NCBI RefSeq assembly: GCF_000002235.5
Contig: NW_022145597.1
Location: forward strand, 26,986,423 to 27,050,422
Source: Strongylocentrotus purpuratus
Lineage: Eukaryota; Echinodermata; Echinoidea; Camarodonta; Strongylocentrotidae
Length of the DNA: 64,000 nucleotides
Direction of reading: 5' to 3'
A model generated the notes under the pieces. That model had not been told where the DNA came from. It made no database searches and saw only the letters and a program-made list of their open reading frames with translations. The stretch's first letter is position 1; each line of letters opens with the position of its first letter. A program made the position numbers and the translations under genes. This document shows, in pieces, positions 20,398 to 35,300 of this stretch.

Positions 20398-23300
20398 GAT
20401 GGTTCTGCTGAAGTTAATGGTAGTGGAAGAGTTCGAAGAGAGGAGGAAAAGAGATTACTCGTTCCTGAGGGGTAGCGTGTATGAGCGAGGGAGCCAAAAA
20501 TGCGTGGAGATGTTTTGCGCATTGTCTTTGAGCAAGGAGGCGGAAACTTTGATGAAGCTGAAGGCTAACACATTCTTCCTGGTTCAGGATGTCTTAGAGA
20601 CCAAGAGCACCGAGAAGCAGTTACGGGTAACTGCAAAAAGCAAGGTATTTGTAGGAGTGGTTTATTTTGATTTACATATTGACTGGACATTTTAGATGTT
20701 AAATGTTTTTTTTGGAAGAGGTTTGCATTGTTTGAATTAATTTTAGGATATATATTTAAAAAGGAGTTAGATTAACTGAAATATGTAAAATGTACATGTA
20801 TGTAAGGTACATGAATTTTTTTTGTATTTGATATGAAATTATTTTGTATCAAGTATATTTACCTTATGTTATTTTGTGAATGTTTTTTGTTTATATGTCA
20901 GTTTATTGTTGGGAAAATATATAGTATTTATCGTTTTGTTGAAGTGTTTGAAAATATTGGGCATTTATATGAAGTGTGAGACACAAGAGATCCATAGTTG
21001 ATTCTTTAAAAATAAATCTTAGCTGAGTTGTATACATTTAAAACGTTTGAGTGTGAAAGATGTAAGATGTCTAAAAAGTGGTCAAAGTAAAAACAGTTGA
21101 ATTTATATTTGCAAGGAAAATTGCAGTTAAGCGATGGTTTTGTTGTGAACATTGATTGTTAAGTTATTTGTAGGATTTGAAAAACATTTTTAAGAAGTTT
21201 GTTATTTTACGAGTTTTAGCTAGTGTTGCAGCTCTCTTGCATTTCAGTTTTTTGTGCTTTTTCGTATAGGTTGGATTCTGAATTTGGTTGTTTTGCTATA
21301 TGGAAAAAAAACCTAAGGGCATTTTTTTTGAGCTGGAAATATTATTTAATTTTTTAATTAAATGCAGATCTTTGAAAGGGGTGCGAGCTTCGAAGTAATG
21401 GAGGAGGTGGTCAAAGGTTATGTCTCTCCAGATGTCATATCAATCAGTGAGGCCAAGAAGTCTCCGAATAAGAGAAGAGTCTCGATATGTGGAGTTGTAA
21501 CGTGGGTGAGTATTATCAATTATTTTGGTATTTGTAGTTTTTGTTTGTGTTTTGTGATGCATATCTTTTTGTGTTTAGTTATGTTTAGATGTGTGACCAA
21601 AAACTGAATTGTTTGCTTTGTTGGGGGGGGGGGGTTGGGGTGGGGTTACTTATCTATTTAGGTCAGCCATTGGCATATTTTTATTTTTTTTGTATTTTTT
21701 TATATACAATTTTAAATAATTTTGTTTTGGTCAGAGGGGACATTTTTTTTCAGTACATTTTGGGCGAATTTAGGGCTAGGTTTAACATATTTTGGGGGGT
21801 TTAGGGGGAGGGTGGCATGTGTCCCCTGTGTCTTTTGTTGTGATGCGCCACTGTTTTATGGACTTGAAAATAGATTTGGGGTTATAGGATGTAAGATGAA
21901 GTGAAACATGGTCACTGAATTGTGGAACATTGACTGTGTTTGCATTAATTTTAGAACCATTTGTCAGACCATTTTGTATTTTGGTTCATGTTTGTTTAGT
22001 GGATTTATGATTTTGTTATGTGTTTACAACTGAAAGGTCATAGAGGCTATTATGTACATGAAATTGGTCTCTGTTGAAACTTTTTGGGAACATCATGTAT
22101 TTGGCAGTTATTTATTGTAGTAACTATAGTGTTTCAGTTAATTTTGTTAAAGTTTTGAATTATTTGAATCATTTTCCCAATATAAGTGATATAATTCAAC
22201 ATGATTTGTAGTATTTGTGTGTTTTTGCAAAGGCGGAGGCATAAATTTGACTGTGCACAGTTGGGATTTGATGTTGGTATAGGTTTTTTTTTAAAACTGT
22301 GGTTGATTTTATTGCACATTAGGAAAACATCTCATTTGAATTTAGCTCACCAACTTTAACAAAATTAACTGAAACACTATAGTTACTACAATAAATAACT
22401 TAAATATCTACAAAAAAACATTGCCCCCCAAAAAAGTTGCCATTTTTAGGTTCAAAGACACCTGCCAAATACATGATGTTCACCATTTGAATTTAGTTCA
22501 CCACTTTTCTTGGTGCTACCATAATCTGATAAGGACACTGATCACTGATAAAGGGGTTACCAATAGGGTCCATGGGGAGGCAGACAGTGGTCAATCACAG
22601 TCTAGTTACTGATAAAGGGATTACCAGCTGGTATCTTATACTCAGTCCAGATTCATAGTCTTTTATTTGCAGATCCTACACCTATACTTATTCAGTGTGT
22701 CTAAAGTCTCACTTGTTATTGCTTTTAGCAAGAAGAGGAGATAGATATAAAAAATAAAGAATAACATAAAGAAAGTTATAACAAAATGATGAAAGGAGGT
22801 TTAAAGAGAAGGTTGAGTTCTGGGAAGAGGTGAAAATAATTTGTGAGCGTTACTCATTCTTATTATGCAAGTGTGGAAGAACACCAGATAAGACATGCAA
22901 TTGCATGACAAGAACTCAACTTCATCTTTAAAACAAAAAATAAAATAAGGAAAGATTGGAAACGGAAGAAAATAGAAGGGTTAAAACAAAGAATAACTTA
23001 TGGAAAGATAGAAATGATAGGTAAACAAAAAAATGATAATGCGGAAAAATAATATAAAGGAAGGAAGAAATAAAGGATAACATACGGAAAGATGGGTGAT
23101 AATAAGTAATTATTTTTAAACAAAAATGGAAATGGAAGATTTTTAACTAAAAATATAAGAAAAGACAGAGAAAATAAAGAACAGCATAAGGAAATACAGA
23201 AATGGAAGAAAAGAAAAGAAGAAAGTACAGAACATAGTAAAGCTAAATGGAAAAAACGGAAGAAGAATGAAGTAGAAAACAATTAAGAAGATACAAGAAG

Positions 23301-26300
23301 GAGCCACTAAAGAATAATGTAGTGGAAAGATGGAAACGGCAGATAAAAGAATTTGGAGGTGGAATAACGCCTTTATCAAAGGCTGTATTTGTTGACATTA
23401 CCAGAGTTTGAAATGGGGAATTTCAATTTCGGTCAGCAGAGAGCCCTTTCACCGCACTTGCTTGTCTGGTATTACAGACCACTTTGTTACCCGATATCTT
23501 TGTGTATATAAACCAGGCTTTAATTGGGATGGTCTTGGAGATTCCGAATTAGCAAGCTGGAGAATCTGGATGAATGCTATCCTTGTACTGTGAGGTTCAT
23601 GAGTTATTAATTGTGAAAAATACGACTATAGTATTGATGTTGATAGTTGTCAAATTTACTGCGGGATAGTTATTAAACAAATATTAGATTTAAATAGTTG
23701 AACACTGGATCGGATATTATTTCGAGGTTCAGATATTTTGCTCGTACGTCACGATTTTGAATTAATAAGATACCACGAAACGAGGACATGATAATCACAT
23801 GCACAGGCGTTGGTTATGCTTATGCATAAAAAATGTGCTTATTAATACATCATTCTAAAAATTATCAAGTCTAATATTTATGCGCTATGAATCATGAACA
23901 GGTAACCCAGAGCAGTCAAGCGTATATTATATCCTATACTATTTGTATAATGCATTATTATTTACATTTACTTATCACATTTACTTATGTTGATGCATTT
24001 CAAACTAGACAATTATGATGAAAGGAACATAAAGGAAAAGTAAGGGAGATGAAACTGACAACTCCCAGGTATAAGAATGGACATAATCCGAAGCTACATC
24101 AGACTGTGAATAAGACTAGAATTTCATGGAGAGAGATGAAAGCAGAACTTATCAAGGTTGGGCTGGGAATGTTTTGGTTAAGTTTGTTTACACTGCAGTT
24201 TAGGGACTTTTTGTCTCTCTAGCTGTGTGGTGAGTTTCTCCCCAAACTGCTCCCCACTTTCGGGTCCAAAGTGGGATGAAGTTTAGATATACTCCAGTTC
24301 TGGTAAAACAAAAACAAACAAAAAATCTCACAGAATTAAACGAAACTTACACTGAATGTTGAAGATTACAAATAAATGACATGTGCCAAACATTTTTGGA
24401 AGAAAATGTATACTGGCCGAGTATTGAGCATAGAAAGACATGGAAATCAAGGTAGTACTAACCCCGACACCGTGTGGTCCCATATATAGCTATCTGTGTA
24501 CAGCGTTTGTTACTTTACCAAGACTCGGTCAAATTTATTATGATTTTGATGACTCCAGAACCTTGCAGTGCACACCAATACTTACATGCTACATGATCAA
24601 CTGTTTATGATCCATTCCACATCTTTTCTTTCAGATTGCAATCGCGTTACCAGTCCTAAAGTTTAGCTTTATGGACTGTTTTTGTCATGATTATATTTGA
24701 ATATCTTGCAATGGATTTAAAGGCGTTTTTTATTGGTGGTTGTTACTATATGGACTGGTTTTTTGCCGTATAATTATTTTGCAATGAAAAAAGTTTTTTT
24801 TTAGGGATAGTTTTTTAAACACAGGTTGTCTCTAAAAAAGTGTGCATGTTAGTTTGATATGTATATATCTTTTGTTTATAGATTTTTTTTTTCTTGATGT
24901 GTAGGCCAGCGAATGTCGTGGGGAAAAGAGGAAGGTGCGGGAGCTACGCATGATGGAAGATGGCGAAGAAGTAAAAGTGAGTATATATTGTAATATTTAT
25001 GAAGCAAAAAAAGGAGTTGTATTGGGAAGATTAAAAGTTTAAAAAGGGGTTGTGGCTGCCTTCATAAATCTTTATATGAAGGAGTTTCGTCTAACAATAA
25101 ATCCAACTGTTGTTATTCACAAGGCACACCGATGAAAAGTAACACTGGAAACAATTTGCTAAAGTCCAACCAACTTCTGTTTTATTCAGCAACTCGTAAC
25201 TTCACTTTCATATCTTCGGTAAAACCTTCAGATAACAATCTGTAATGATAATAAACAAACAAACAAATAATGAATAAATGTTTCAGCATGTAAGCATATA
25301 AAACCCTATAGCTAAATTAAAGATACTGATTACAACACATTAATATATGACACAAGATTAAAGTTAAACTGGATTAAATATCTATGTGAACACACCCTGC
25401 ATTGAAACTATGCAGTAAACTATTAAACAGTACACGCAAGCAAACGTATATGAGTGTGAACAGGGCCGCATTCAGACACGGTTCGTCACTTAAGTTCCTG
25501 TGCTAAATAACTAACAAAGAAAATTGTTTCTTTCCTAAACACTTAGTTTTGCTCTAAATTCGACATGCACTATATATATAATAAACAAGTTATCATCTAC
25601 ATAGTAGCAGAATCTTTGCTACTTTGAAACACTTAAATGTACTGTAACTTCTGCTGACAAAGACAAAGAACTCGGCTTTCTACACTATACATTATACACA
25701 CTCATCTCTTTGTCTACTCCTAAAAGCTAGGTACAACATCTAACATCATCTTTACGAAACTCCTATAAAATTCTACCAAACTCAACTGAGATTATATTAA
25801 GATACATCCTAGCATTCTAGTATATATCAAATAACATATATAGAAATAGATATCGTATTCTTACCGAATTGGGCCTGTAGTTTGTTCCACAAAATAACTA
25901 AAAACTTTCTGCTGCAATGTTATGTAACTCGGACCTTACTGCATCACTTCGACATTCAGAATGACTGGGGTTTGCTTCTCCCAGAACATAGGTGGAGAAG
26001 AACAAAGAACTTCCTGTCTCTGTGACTAGTAGTATAATCTTAAAGTAAACAATAGCCCCCAAGATATGCTGGTAGGCATATTAAGACACTGGTAGTCTCA
26101 TAATAAGACTCTTCAAACTATATAAGAAATGCACATTTCTTCACTACATCCTGATGTAGTGACATGGCTCCTTTAAATGTTAGTAACATTTACTAAAATA
26201 ACTGTTAATATCCAAATCTAAGACTACGCCAAAACATTGATAGACGTACTACATTACTACCAAGGAACAACATTAAGCTCTAACGATCTTTCATGTAACA

Positions 26301-29300
26301 TTCATGAACATTATCTACTGTACAATGCATAAGATAAATTAACTTAACCCATCAATGCTCTAACTACTGCTTGATTGGTAATCAATCCCAATTAGTGTAA
26401 TACACAAAGTTAAACTTAGATGTATATCAAGTATACTTAATCAACCCCTTCCGTTGATAACCACATGAATACATAATCATATGTATTGTAAATTAGTAAA
26501 AACATTAAATGAAGACACTCCTGACATCAGGAACATATTATACAACAATAAGATAAAGGCTCCTTGAGGGGGAATCCCTACTGTCTTCTGCGTGATAATG
26601 ACAAAACTAGTTTGCAAATATAAGATAAGACAAGAAATGTAAGAGTCATGAAACTCAGATAAAGGTAGAAATCTAGAAAAAGGGATAGAGTGAGAAAGTG
26701 ATTTGGAAAGAAAGAGAAATAGAAAGAAAAAGACTGCTCACAATTACTTTTACACCTCTGTTATTAACAACAGAACAATTATTCTAAGCTTCTACCGTCA
26801 GTAGTAACACAAGTTTGTGGACGGGTCTATCAAGGTAACAAGGTTTCTTCAGACGTTTACCATTACTGTCCAGAGCTCCATCAGTCATGAGGAGCTTTAC
26901 CTTTCTAACGCGTCCGTCTTGACTAGGAAAACTTCTGCTACCCTTGCTAGAGGCCACTGGACGTCTGCAGTCTCCTTCACGATGACTACATCGCTGATGG
27001 CCAGGTCTCGCTGCATTCGCGTCCACTTCTGACAGGGCTGTAACTGCTCGAGGTACTCTCGGTGCATGATTCTGGATGACGTCATCCATGAATGCTCTGT
27101 AGTCTCCACCAAACTTTGGGTTCTTCCGCAACCTCCCAGGCAGCTGCTTCCATCTCTTCAAGGGAAGTGGCTTGTTGAAGGAAAGGTTTGGCTTTGCAGA
27201 CTTCGGAGGTAATGGCATCTCATAGTGGCCTTTGTCACATCTGCGGGCACCACTCTCCAAGATCTCCTTGAATTCCATCTCCTCCACGGAGTACAGCTCA
27301 CCATCTGCACTTGAGTCCTTGTAGCCATCTTTCGGAAACTGGATGCCTTTCTCAGTGTCCATGATCTCCTTGGCCTTACTCTCATAGGCAAACTCTGGCT
27401 GCATCTCAATTGCAGATATCCTATTGCAGATTTGAACACCATCCTCCTGCACCGACGTCTGGCAGACATTGCCAACTACTCCCCATCCAAGTGCTGTCTT
27501 AATGGCATACGGGTCATCTTCTCCTCCTGCTATCACCTCTAGAGGGCGGATGGCTCGGGGACAGTTATTTCCAATTAAGAGCGATACCTTGACGCTCCTG
27601 TTGTATGGCATCAACTCATGAGCAACTGGCTCAAGATGAGGCCACTCCTTCAAGCCTTCACTCCTTGGGATCTGGGTTCTGCTAGCTGGAATAGACTCTC
27701 TAGAGAAGCACGGGGGTAGGTCAATCTCGTTCTCCCTGTTGAAGTCCAACACCTGTAAACCGCTCGCCTTCATGCTCCTGACATTGGCCGTTGTGTGCAT
27801 AGTGGTGAGTTTCAGGGTAGTATCAGTTCCCTGCACTCCTAACTGCTCACACAGTTCGTCCGAAACGAAGCCTACATTACGTTGATCATCCTTGCACCTC
27901 ACCCAGTCTGGCACAATCATACAGTGCTCCTGTTCATCTTGGTCTTGAGGAGCGCAGACATTGGTGTACTTTGATGCGGCTTCCTCGGGTGGATTTATCT
28001 GGTTTTCGGTTGGCTTATGCAGACAGGCAAGGGGACGCCCTTCACAAATCTTGCAAACCTTCCTCTCAGTGCGGTCCTTGGCTCCATGACCATCAGCAAC
28101 GCCGCTAAATACAGGTATCTCCAACTTTTGAGGTTGACTCGCAACAGCAAGTCTCTGCGTTAGCACGTTTTGTTGCACATGGGCCATGGACTCTGCCATC
28201 GTTTCAAAACCTGTCTGGTTAGAAGTTCTATCAAGAATAGGTGTTGTTGCGCCAACTGCCAATCTATGGATGGAATCCCCTGGCTGTTCCTTTGGCAATT
28301 TGACATGTTCGATGACAGCTTCAGAGCTGTCACTCTCTTCCTCTCTTTCTAATCTATTTCTTTTGTCAGCCGACTTCTTTCTCAGCAGACTCAGCTTCAG
28401 CTGTATTAGCTTTCGTTTCTCATTCCGGACTCTCCTAGCATGCTCTTGCTCAGCCTTTAGAGCATCAAGCCTGTCCTGCTGTTGTATCTTTCGTTCCTCC
28501 ATCTGAACTTTTACAGCATCCAGTCTGTCCTGCTGTTCCATGACAGCTAGTTCTAACCTCGCACTCTCACGAAACATCCGTGAGCTCGCTACACGTGTAG
28601 CCTTCATGATGACTGCATCATGTTGTCTTGCTTCCACATCGCTCTTGGTGAACTTAACACCAGCCAGACTTCTAGCCTTCGATGTGGGATTCCTCTCTGT
28701 CGTCGTTTCACGTCGCAATACAGGCTCTGATAAAGGCATGACTTCAGGCCTTTATAAACCTAGGTCTGCTTACAAGTTCATTAAACGGCTGCAAAAAGTC
28801 TTATAATTGATGTTCGTTTGTCATTCGAACTTCATTCGTTATTGTGGAACTTCGCTTGTTATTCGACTTCGAATAACAAACTTCGATTGTTATTGTGGCT
28901 GCCTTCATAAATCTTTATATGAAGGAGTTTCGTCTAACAATAAATCCAACTGTTGTTATTCACAAGGCACACCGATGAAAAGTAACACTGGAAACAATTT
29001 GCTAAAGTCCAACCAACTTCTGTTTTATTCAGCAACTCGTAACTTCACTTTCATATCTTCGGTAAAACCTTCAGATAACAATCTGTAATGATAATAAACA
29101 AACAAACAAATAATGAATAAATGTTTCAGCATGTAAGCATATAAAACCCTATAGCTAAATTAAAGATACTGATTACAACACATTAATATATGACACAAGA
29201 TTAAAGTTAAACTGGATTAAATATCTATGTGAACACACCCTGCATTGAAACTATGCAGTAAACTATTAAACAGTACACGCAAGCAAACGTATATGAGTGT

Positions 29301-32300
29301 GAACAGGGCCGCATTCAGACACGGTTCGTCACTTAAGTTCCTGTGCTAAATAACTAACAAAGAAAATTGTTTCTTTCCTAAACACTTAGTTTTGCTCTAA
29401 ATTCGACATGCACTATATATATAATAAACAAGTTATCATCTACATAGTAGCAGAATCTTTGCTACTTTGAAACACTTAAATGTACTGTAACTTCTGCTGA
29501 CAAAGACAAAGAACTCGGCTTTCTACACTATACATTATACACACTCATCTCTTTGTCTACTCCTAAAAGCTAGGTACAACATCTAACATCATCTTTACGA
29601 AACTCCTATAAAATTCTACCAAACTCAACTGAGATTATATTAAGATACATCCTAGCATTCTAGTATATATCAAATAACATATATAGAAATAGATATCGTA
29701 TTCTTACCGAATTGGGCCTGTAGTTTGTTCCACAAAATAACTAAAAACTTTCTGCTGCAATGTTATGTAACTCGGACCTTACTGCATCACTTCGACATTC
29801 AGAATGACTGGGGTTTGCTTCTCCCAGAACATAGGTGGAGAAGAACAAAGAACTTCCTGTCTCTGTGACTAGTAGTATAATCTTAAAGTAAACAATAGCC
29901 CCCAAGATATGCTGGTAGGCATATTAAGACACTGGTAGCCTCATAATAAGACTCTTCAAACTATATAAGAAATGCACATTTCTTCACTACATCCTGATGT
30001 AGTGACATGGCTCCTTTAAATGTTAGTAACATTTACTAAAATAACTGTTAATATCCAAATCTAAGACTACGCCAAAACATTGATAGACGTACTACATTAC
30101 TACCAAGGAACAACATTAAGCTCTAACGATCTTTCATGTAACATTCATGAACATTATCTACTGTACAATGCATAAGATAAATTAACTTAACCCATCAATG
30201 CTCTAACTACTGCTTGATTGGTAATCAATCCCAATTAGTGTAATACACAAAGTTAAACTTAGATGTATATCAAGTATACTTAATCAACCCCTTCCGTTGA
30301 TAACCACATGAATACATAATCATATGTATTGTAAATTAGTAAAAACATTAAATGAAGACACTCCTGACATCAGGAACATATTATACAACAATAAGATAAA
30401 GGCTCCTTGAGGGGGAATCCCTACTGTCTTCTGCGTGATAATGACAAAACTAGTTTGCAAATATAAGATAAGACAAGAAATGTAAGAGTCATGAAACTCA
30501 GATAAAGGTAGAAATCTAGAAAAAGGGATAGAGTGAGAAAGTGATTTGGAAAGAAAGAGAAATAGAAAGAAAAAGACTGCTCACAATTACTTTTACACCT
30601 CTGTTATTAACAACAGAACAATTATTCTAAGCTTCTACCGTCAGTAGTAACACAAGTTTGTGGACGGGTCTATCAAGGTAACAAGGTTTCTTCAGACGTT
30701 TACCATTACTGTCCAGAGCTCCATCAGTCATGAGGAGCTTTACCTTTCTAACGCGTCCGTCTTGACTAGGAAAACTTCTGCTACCCTTGCTAGAGGCCAC
30801 TGGACGTCTGCAGTCTCCTTCACGATGACTACATCGCTGATGGCCAGGTCTCGCTGCATTCGCGTCCACTTCTGACAGGGCTGTAACTGCTCGAGGTACT
30901 CTCGGTGCATGATTCTGGATGACGTCATCCATGAATGCTCTGTAGTCTCCACCAAACTTTGGGTTCTTCCGCAACCTCCCAGGCAGCTGCTTCCATCTCT
31001 TCAAGGGAAGTGGCTTGTTGAAGGAAAGGTTTGGCTTTGCAGACTTCGGAGGTAATGGCATCTCATAGTGGCCTTTGTCACATCTGCGGGCACCACTCTC
31101 CAAGATCTCCTTGAATTCCATCTCCTCCACGGAGTACAGCTCACCATCTGCACTTGAGTCCTTGTAGCCATCTTTCGGAAACTGGATGCCTTTCTCAGTG
31201 TCCATGATCTCCTTGGCCTTACTCTCATAGGCAAACTCTGGCTGCATCTCAATTGCAGATATCCTATTGCAGATTTGAACACCATCCTCCTGCACCGACG
31301 TCTGGCAGACATTGCCAACTACTCCCCATCCAAGTGCTGTCTTAATGGCATACGGGTCATCTTCTCCTCCTGCTATCACCTCTAGAGGGCGGATGGCTCG
31401 GGGACAGTTATTTCCAATTAAGAGCGATACCTTGACGCTCCTGTTGTATGGCATCAACTCATGAGCAACTGGCTCAAGATGAGGCCACTCCTTCAAGCCT
31501 TCACTCCTTGGGATCTGGGTTCTGCTAGCTGGAATAGACTCTCTAGAGAAGCACGGGGGTAGGTCAATCTCGTTCTCCCTGTTGAAGTCCAACACCTGTA
31601 AACCGCTCGCCTTCATGCTCCTGACATTGGCCGTTGTGTGCATAGTGGTGAGTTTCAGGGTAGTATCAGTTCCCTGCACTCCTAACTGCTCACACAGTTC
31701 GTCCGAAACGAAGCCTACATTACGTTGATCATCCTTGCACCTCACCCAGTCTGGCACAATCATACAGTGCTCCTGTTCATCTTGGTCTTGAGGAGCGCAG
31801 ACATTGGTGTACTTTGATGCGGCTTCCTCGGGTGGATTTATCTGGTTTTCGGTTGGCTTATGCAGACAGGCAAGGGGACGCCCTTCACAAATCTTGCAAA
31901 CCTTCCTCTCAGTGCGGTCCTTGGCTCCATGACCATCAGCAACGCCGCTAAATACAGGTATCTCCAACTTTTGAGGTTGACTCGCAACAGCAAGTCTCTG
32001 CGTTAGCACGTTTTGTTGCACATGGGCCATGGACTCTGCCATCGTTTCAAAACCTGTCTGGTTAGAAGTTCTATCAAGAATAGGTGTTGTTGCGCCAACT
32101 GCCAATCTATGGATGGAATCCCCTGGCTGTTCCTTTGGCAATTTGACATGTTCGATGACAGCTTCAGAGCTGTCACTCTCTTCCTCTCTTTCTAATCTAT
32201 TTCTTTTGTCAGCCGACTTCTTTCTCAGCAGACTCAGCTTCAGCTGTATTAGCTTTCGTTTCTCATTCCGGACTCTCCTAGCATGCTCTTGCTCAGCCTT

Positions 32301-35300
32301 TAGAGCATCAAGCCTGTCCTGCTGTTGTATCTTTCGTTCCTCCATCTGAACTTTTACAGCATCCAGTCTGTCCTGCTGTTCCATGACAGCTAGTTCTAAC
32401 CTCGCACTCTCACGAAACATCCGTGAGCTCGCTACACGTGTAGCCTTCATGATGACTGCATCATGTTGTCTTGCTTCCACATCGCTCTTGGTGAACTTAA
32501 CACCAGCCAGACTTCTAGCCTTCGATGTGGGATTCCTCTCTGTCGTCGTTTCACGTCGCAATACAGGCTCTGATAAAGGCATGACTTCAGGCCTTTATAA
32601 ACCTAGGTCTGCTTACAAGTTCATTAAACGGCTGCAAAAAGTCTTATAATTGATGTTCGTTTGTCATTCGAACTTCATTCGTTATTGTGGAACTTCGCTT
32701 GTTATTCGACTTCGAATAACAAACTTCGATTGTTATTGTGGCTGCCTTCATAAATCTTTATATGAAGGAGTTTCGTCTAACAATAAATCCAACTGTTGTT
32801 ATTCACAAGGCACACCGATGAAAAGTAACACTGGAAACAATTTGCTAAAGTCCAACCAACTTCTGTTTTATTCAGCAACTCGTAACTTCACTTTCATATC
32901 TTCGGTAAAACCTTCAGATAACAATCTGTAATGATAATAAACAAACAAACAAATAATGAATAAATGTTTCAGCATGTAAGCATATAAAACCCTATAGCTA
33001 AATTAAAGATACTGATTACAACACATTAATATATGACACAAGATTAAAGTTAAACTGGATTAAATATCTATGTGAACACACCCTGCATTGAAACTATGCA
33101 GTAAACTATTAAACAGTACACGCAAGCAAACGTATATGAGTGTGAACAGGGCCGCATTCAGACACGGTTCGTCACTTAAGTTCCTGTGCTAAATAACTAA
33201 CAAAGAAAATTGTTTCTTTCCTAAACACTTAGTTTTGCTCTAAATTCGACATGCACTATATATATAATAAACAAGTTATCATCTACATAGTAGCAGAATC
33301 TTTGCTACTTTGAAACACTTAAATGTACTGTAACTTCTGCTGACAAAGACAAAGAACTCGGCTTTCTACACTATACATTATACACACTCATCTCTTTGTC
33401 TACTCCTAAAAGCTAGGTACAACATCTAACATCATCTTTACGAAACTCCTATAAAATTCTACCAAACTCAACTGAGATTATATTAAGATACATCCTAGCA
33501 TTCTAGTATATATCAAATAACATATATAGAAATAGATATCGTATTCTTACCGAATTGGGCCTGTAGTTTGTTCCACAAAATAACTAAAAACTTTCTGCTG
33601 CAATGTTATGTAACTCGGACCTTACTGCATCACTTCGACATTCAGAATGACTGGGGTTTGCTTCTCCCAGAACATAGGTGGAGAAGAACAAAGAACTTCC
33701 TGTCTCTGTGACTAGTAGTATAATCTTAAAGTAAACAATAGCCCCCAAGATATGCTGGTAGGCATATTAAGACACTGGTAGTCTCATAATAAGACTCTTC
33801 AAACTATATAAGAAATGCACATTTCTTCACTACATCCTGATGTAGTGACAGGGGTGGATTACTGAGATGTTATATATTGCAACCATTGTCAAGTTTTGGT
33901 CATCGATAGTTTGTTTCTTGATGCAACTGTATACCTTTGGTATTGCATATATACTTACAGGTTATTAGTGACTGATAGTTGACTTGTGCGACTCATTTTT
34001 TTGTTTATTATTTATTTACAATTAAGAGAAAAAGTGGGTAATTGCATTATGGAATATATATGTGCGTGTGAATTGTTTGGTATGTAATTGTTAATCCTAT
34101 TGGGTGGGGGTGTGTGGTGTGGGAGTTATAGGTCCTCCCCTCCCCCTTGTGGTTTTTTAGTTGTGCATTTAGACTAATTACAATCATGTTTACAATTTTT
34201 TTTTTCTTGGTGCAAATTTTGATATATAATTTCCCCGTTTGGAAGAAAAATCCTGCAGACTTTGTACATATTTTCTGATTTCAGATATTCCCAATTTTTT
34301 TTCAATAATTTATCAAAAATTTGTATATTTAAAATGTGAATATATTGTTTTTATAAAAATAACATTTTTTTAAATTTTATTATTATATTCTTTTTTTACT
34401 CAACATCATTTTTGAGTGGGCCAATTTTGAAGGCAAATGGTCTGTTATTTGCCGAGATTCAAAGGGTTTTGATATGGTTGGGTGGAGAGGGGGGGGGGGG
34501 GGGTTGCAGAAGGTTTTCACCTTCCAATGGATTTAAAATCAAAAGTTGTTAATTTTTTTTGTTTGTTTTTGGTCAGGTCATGTTGTGGGGCAATACAGCT
34601 AATAAAGTAAGACGTAAAGATGAGGATCTTAAGTTGGTGGGAATGGAGGTGATGGTGGATGGGACGTCGGGAGTGAGCATACATTCCAGTCCAAGCACGA
34701 AGATAGAGGTAAGATTGTAGTGGGATATGTTATTTGGTGTTATGTTTACGTATATTTGGTCATTATTCCGGGAGGTTATTGTTTCTGTTAGATATGAATG
34801 AGTTTTGATTGTTTGTTTTATTAGGGTTTTATTTTGGAATTTGTATGTGTTAGTTAATCCAAGGGTTTTAATGTATCTTTTAATTGAATGAACAACATTG
34901 GGTTTAAAGTTTATTTGGTTTTGTGGAAAACTAAATATGACATTTATACCTGTTTAGATGTAATTTTGCAACATTTTATTATATATATTCAAAACTAAAT
35001 GGGGAGTGAAATTTTGAATTTTGATTATAGTTATTATTGGATTGGTTTGTATTAGTATTAATGATTTGAACAAAGATTTATCAAAATGGAGTCAATATTT
35101 AGAATACTGAATTTATGTTTTGGACATGATAGTTGTAAGTCATTGTGTAAAACTAAATTTTGAACTTTTTTTGAACTTTTTTTTTTAGGGTGAAAGGATC
35201 TCTGAGGACTCGATAATTGCGTGCACTGATGATGGGTATGTATAGTGCATGGTTTAAATATTGTAAAATTTAAAGATTAGTTGAATTATTGACTTGAATG

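Larger units (their letters stand above)
25051..33850 (-). mobile_element. BEL/Pao LTR retrotransposon array: LTR-internal-LTR-internal-LTR
   Basis: Three LTRs of 1114 bp (25051-26164, 28894-30007, 32737-33850) alternate with two 2729-bp internal regions (26165-28893, 30008-32736), a strict 3843-bp period. The array is flanked by one 5-bp target duplication, ggggt (25046-25050 and 33851-33855), so it behaves as a single insertion site. LTRs begin TG and end CA in either reading. The orientation is antisense to the host gene. I noticed only one base difference among the LTRs, so the element is very young. The internal regions encode gag and protease-type pieces of BEL/Pao type, but most of the polymerase and integrase region is absent, so it looks like a shortened, non-autonomous copy. 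A shared central LTR is expected from recombination between LTRs of two copies; an assembly artefact is also possible. Confidence 0.92.

Noticed and set aside
28807-29088. 93-codon frame repeated at both LTR junctions
   Set aside because: It crosses from leader into LTR on the strand opposite to the element; no similarity to any protein.
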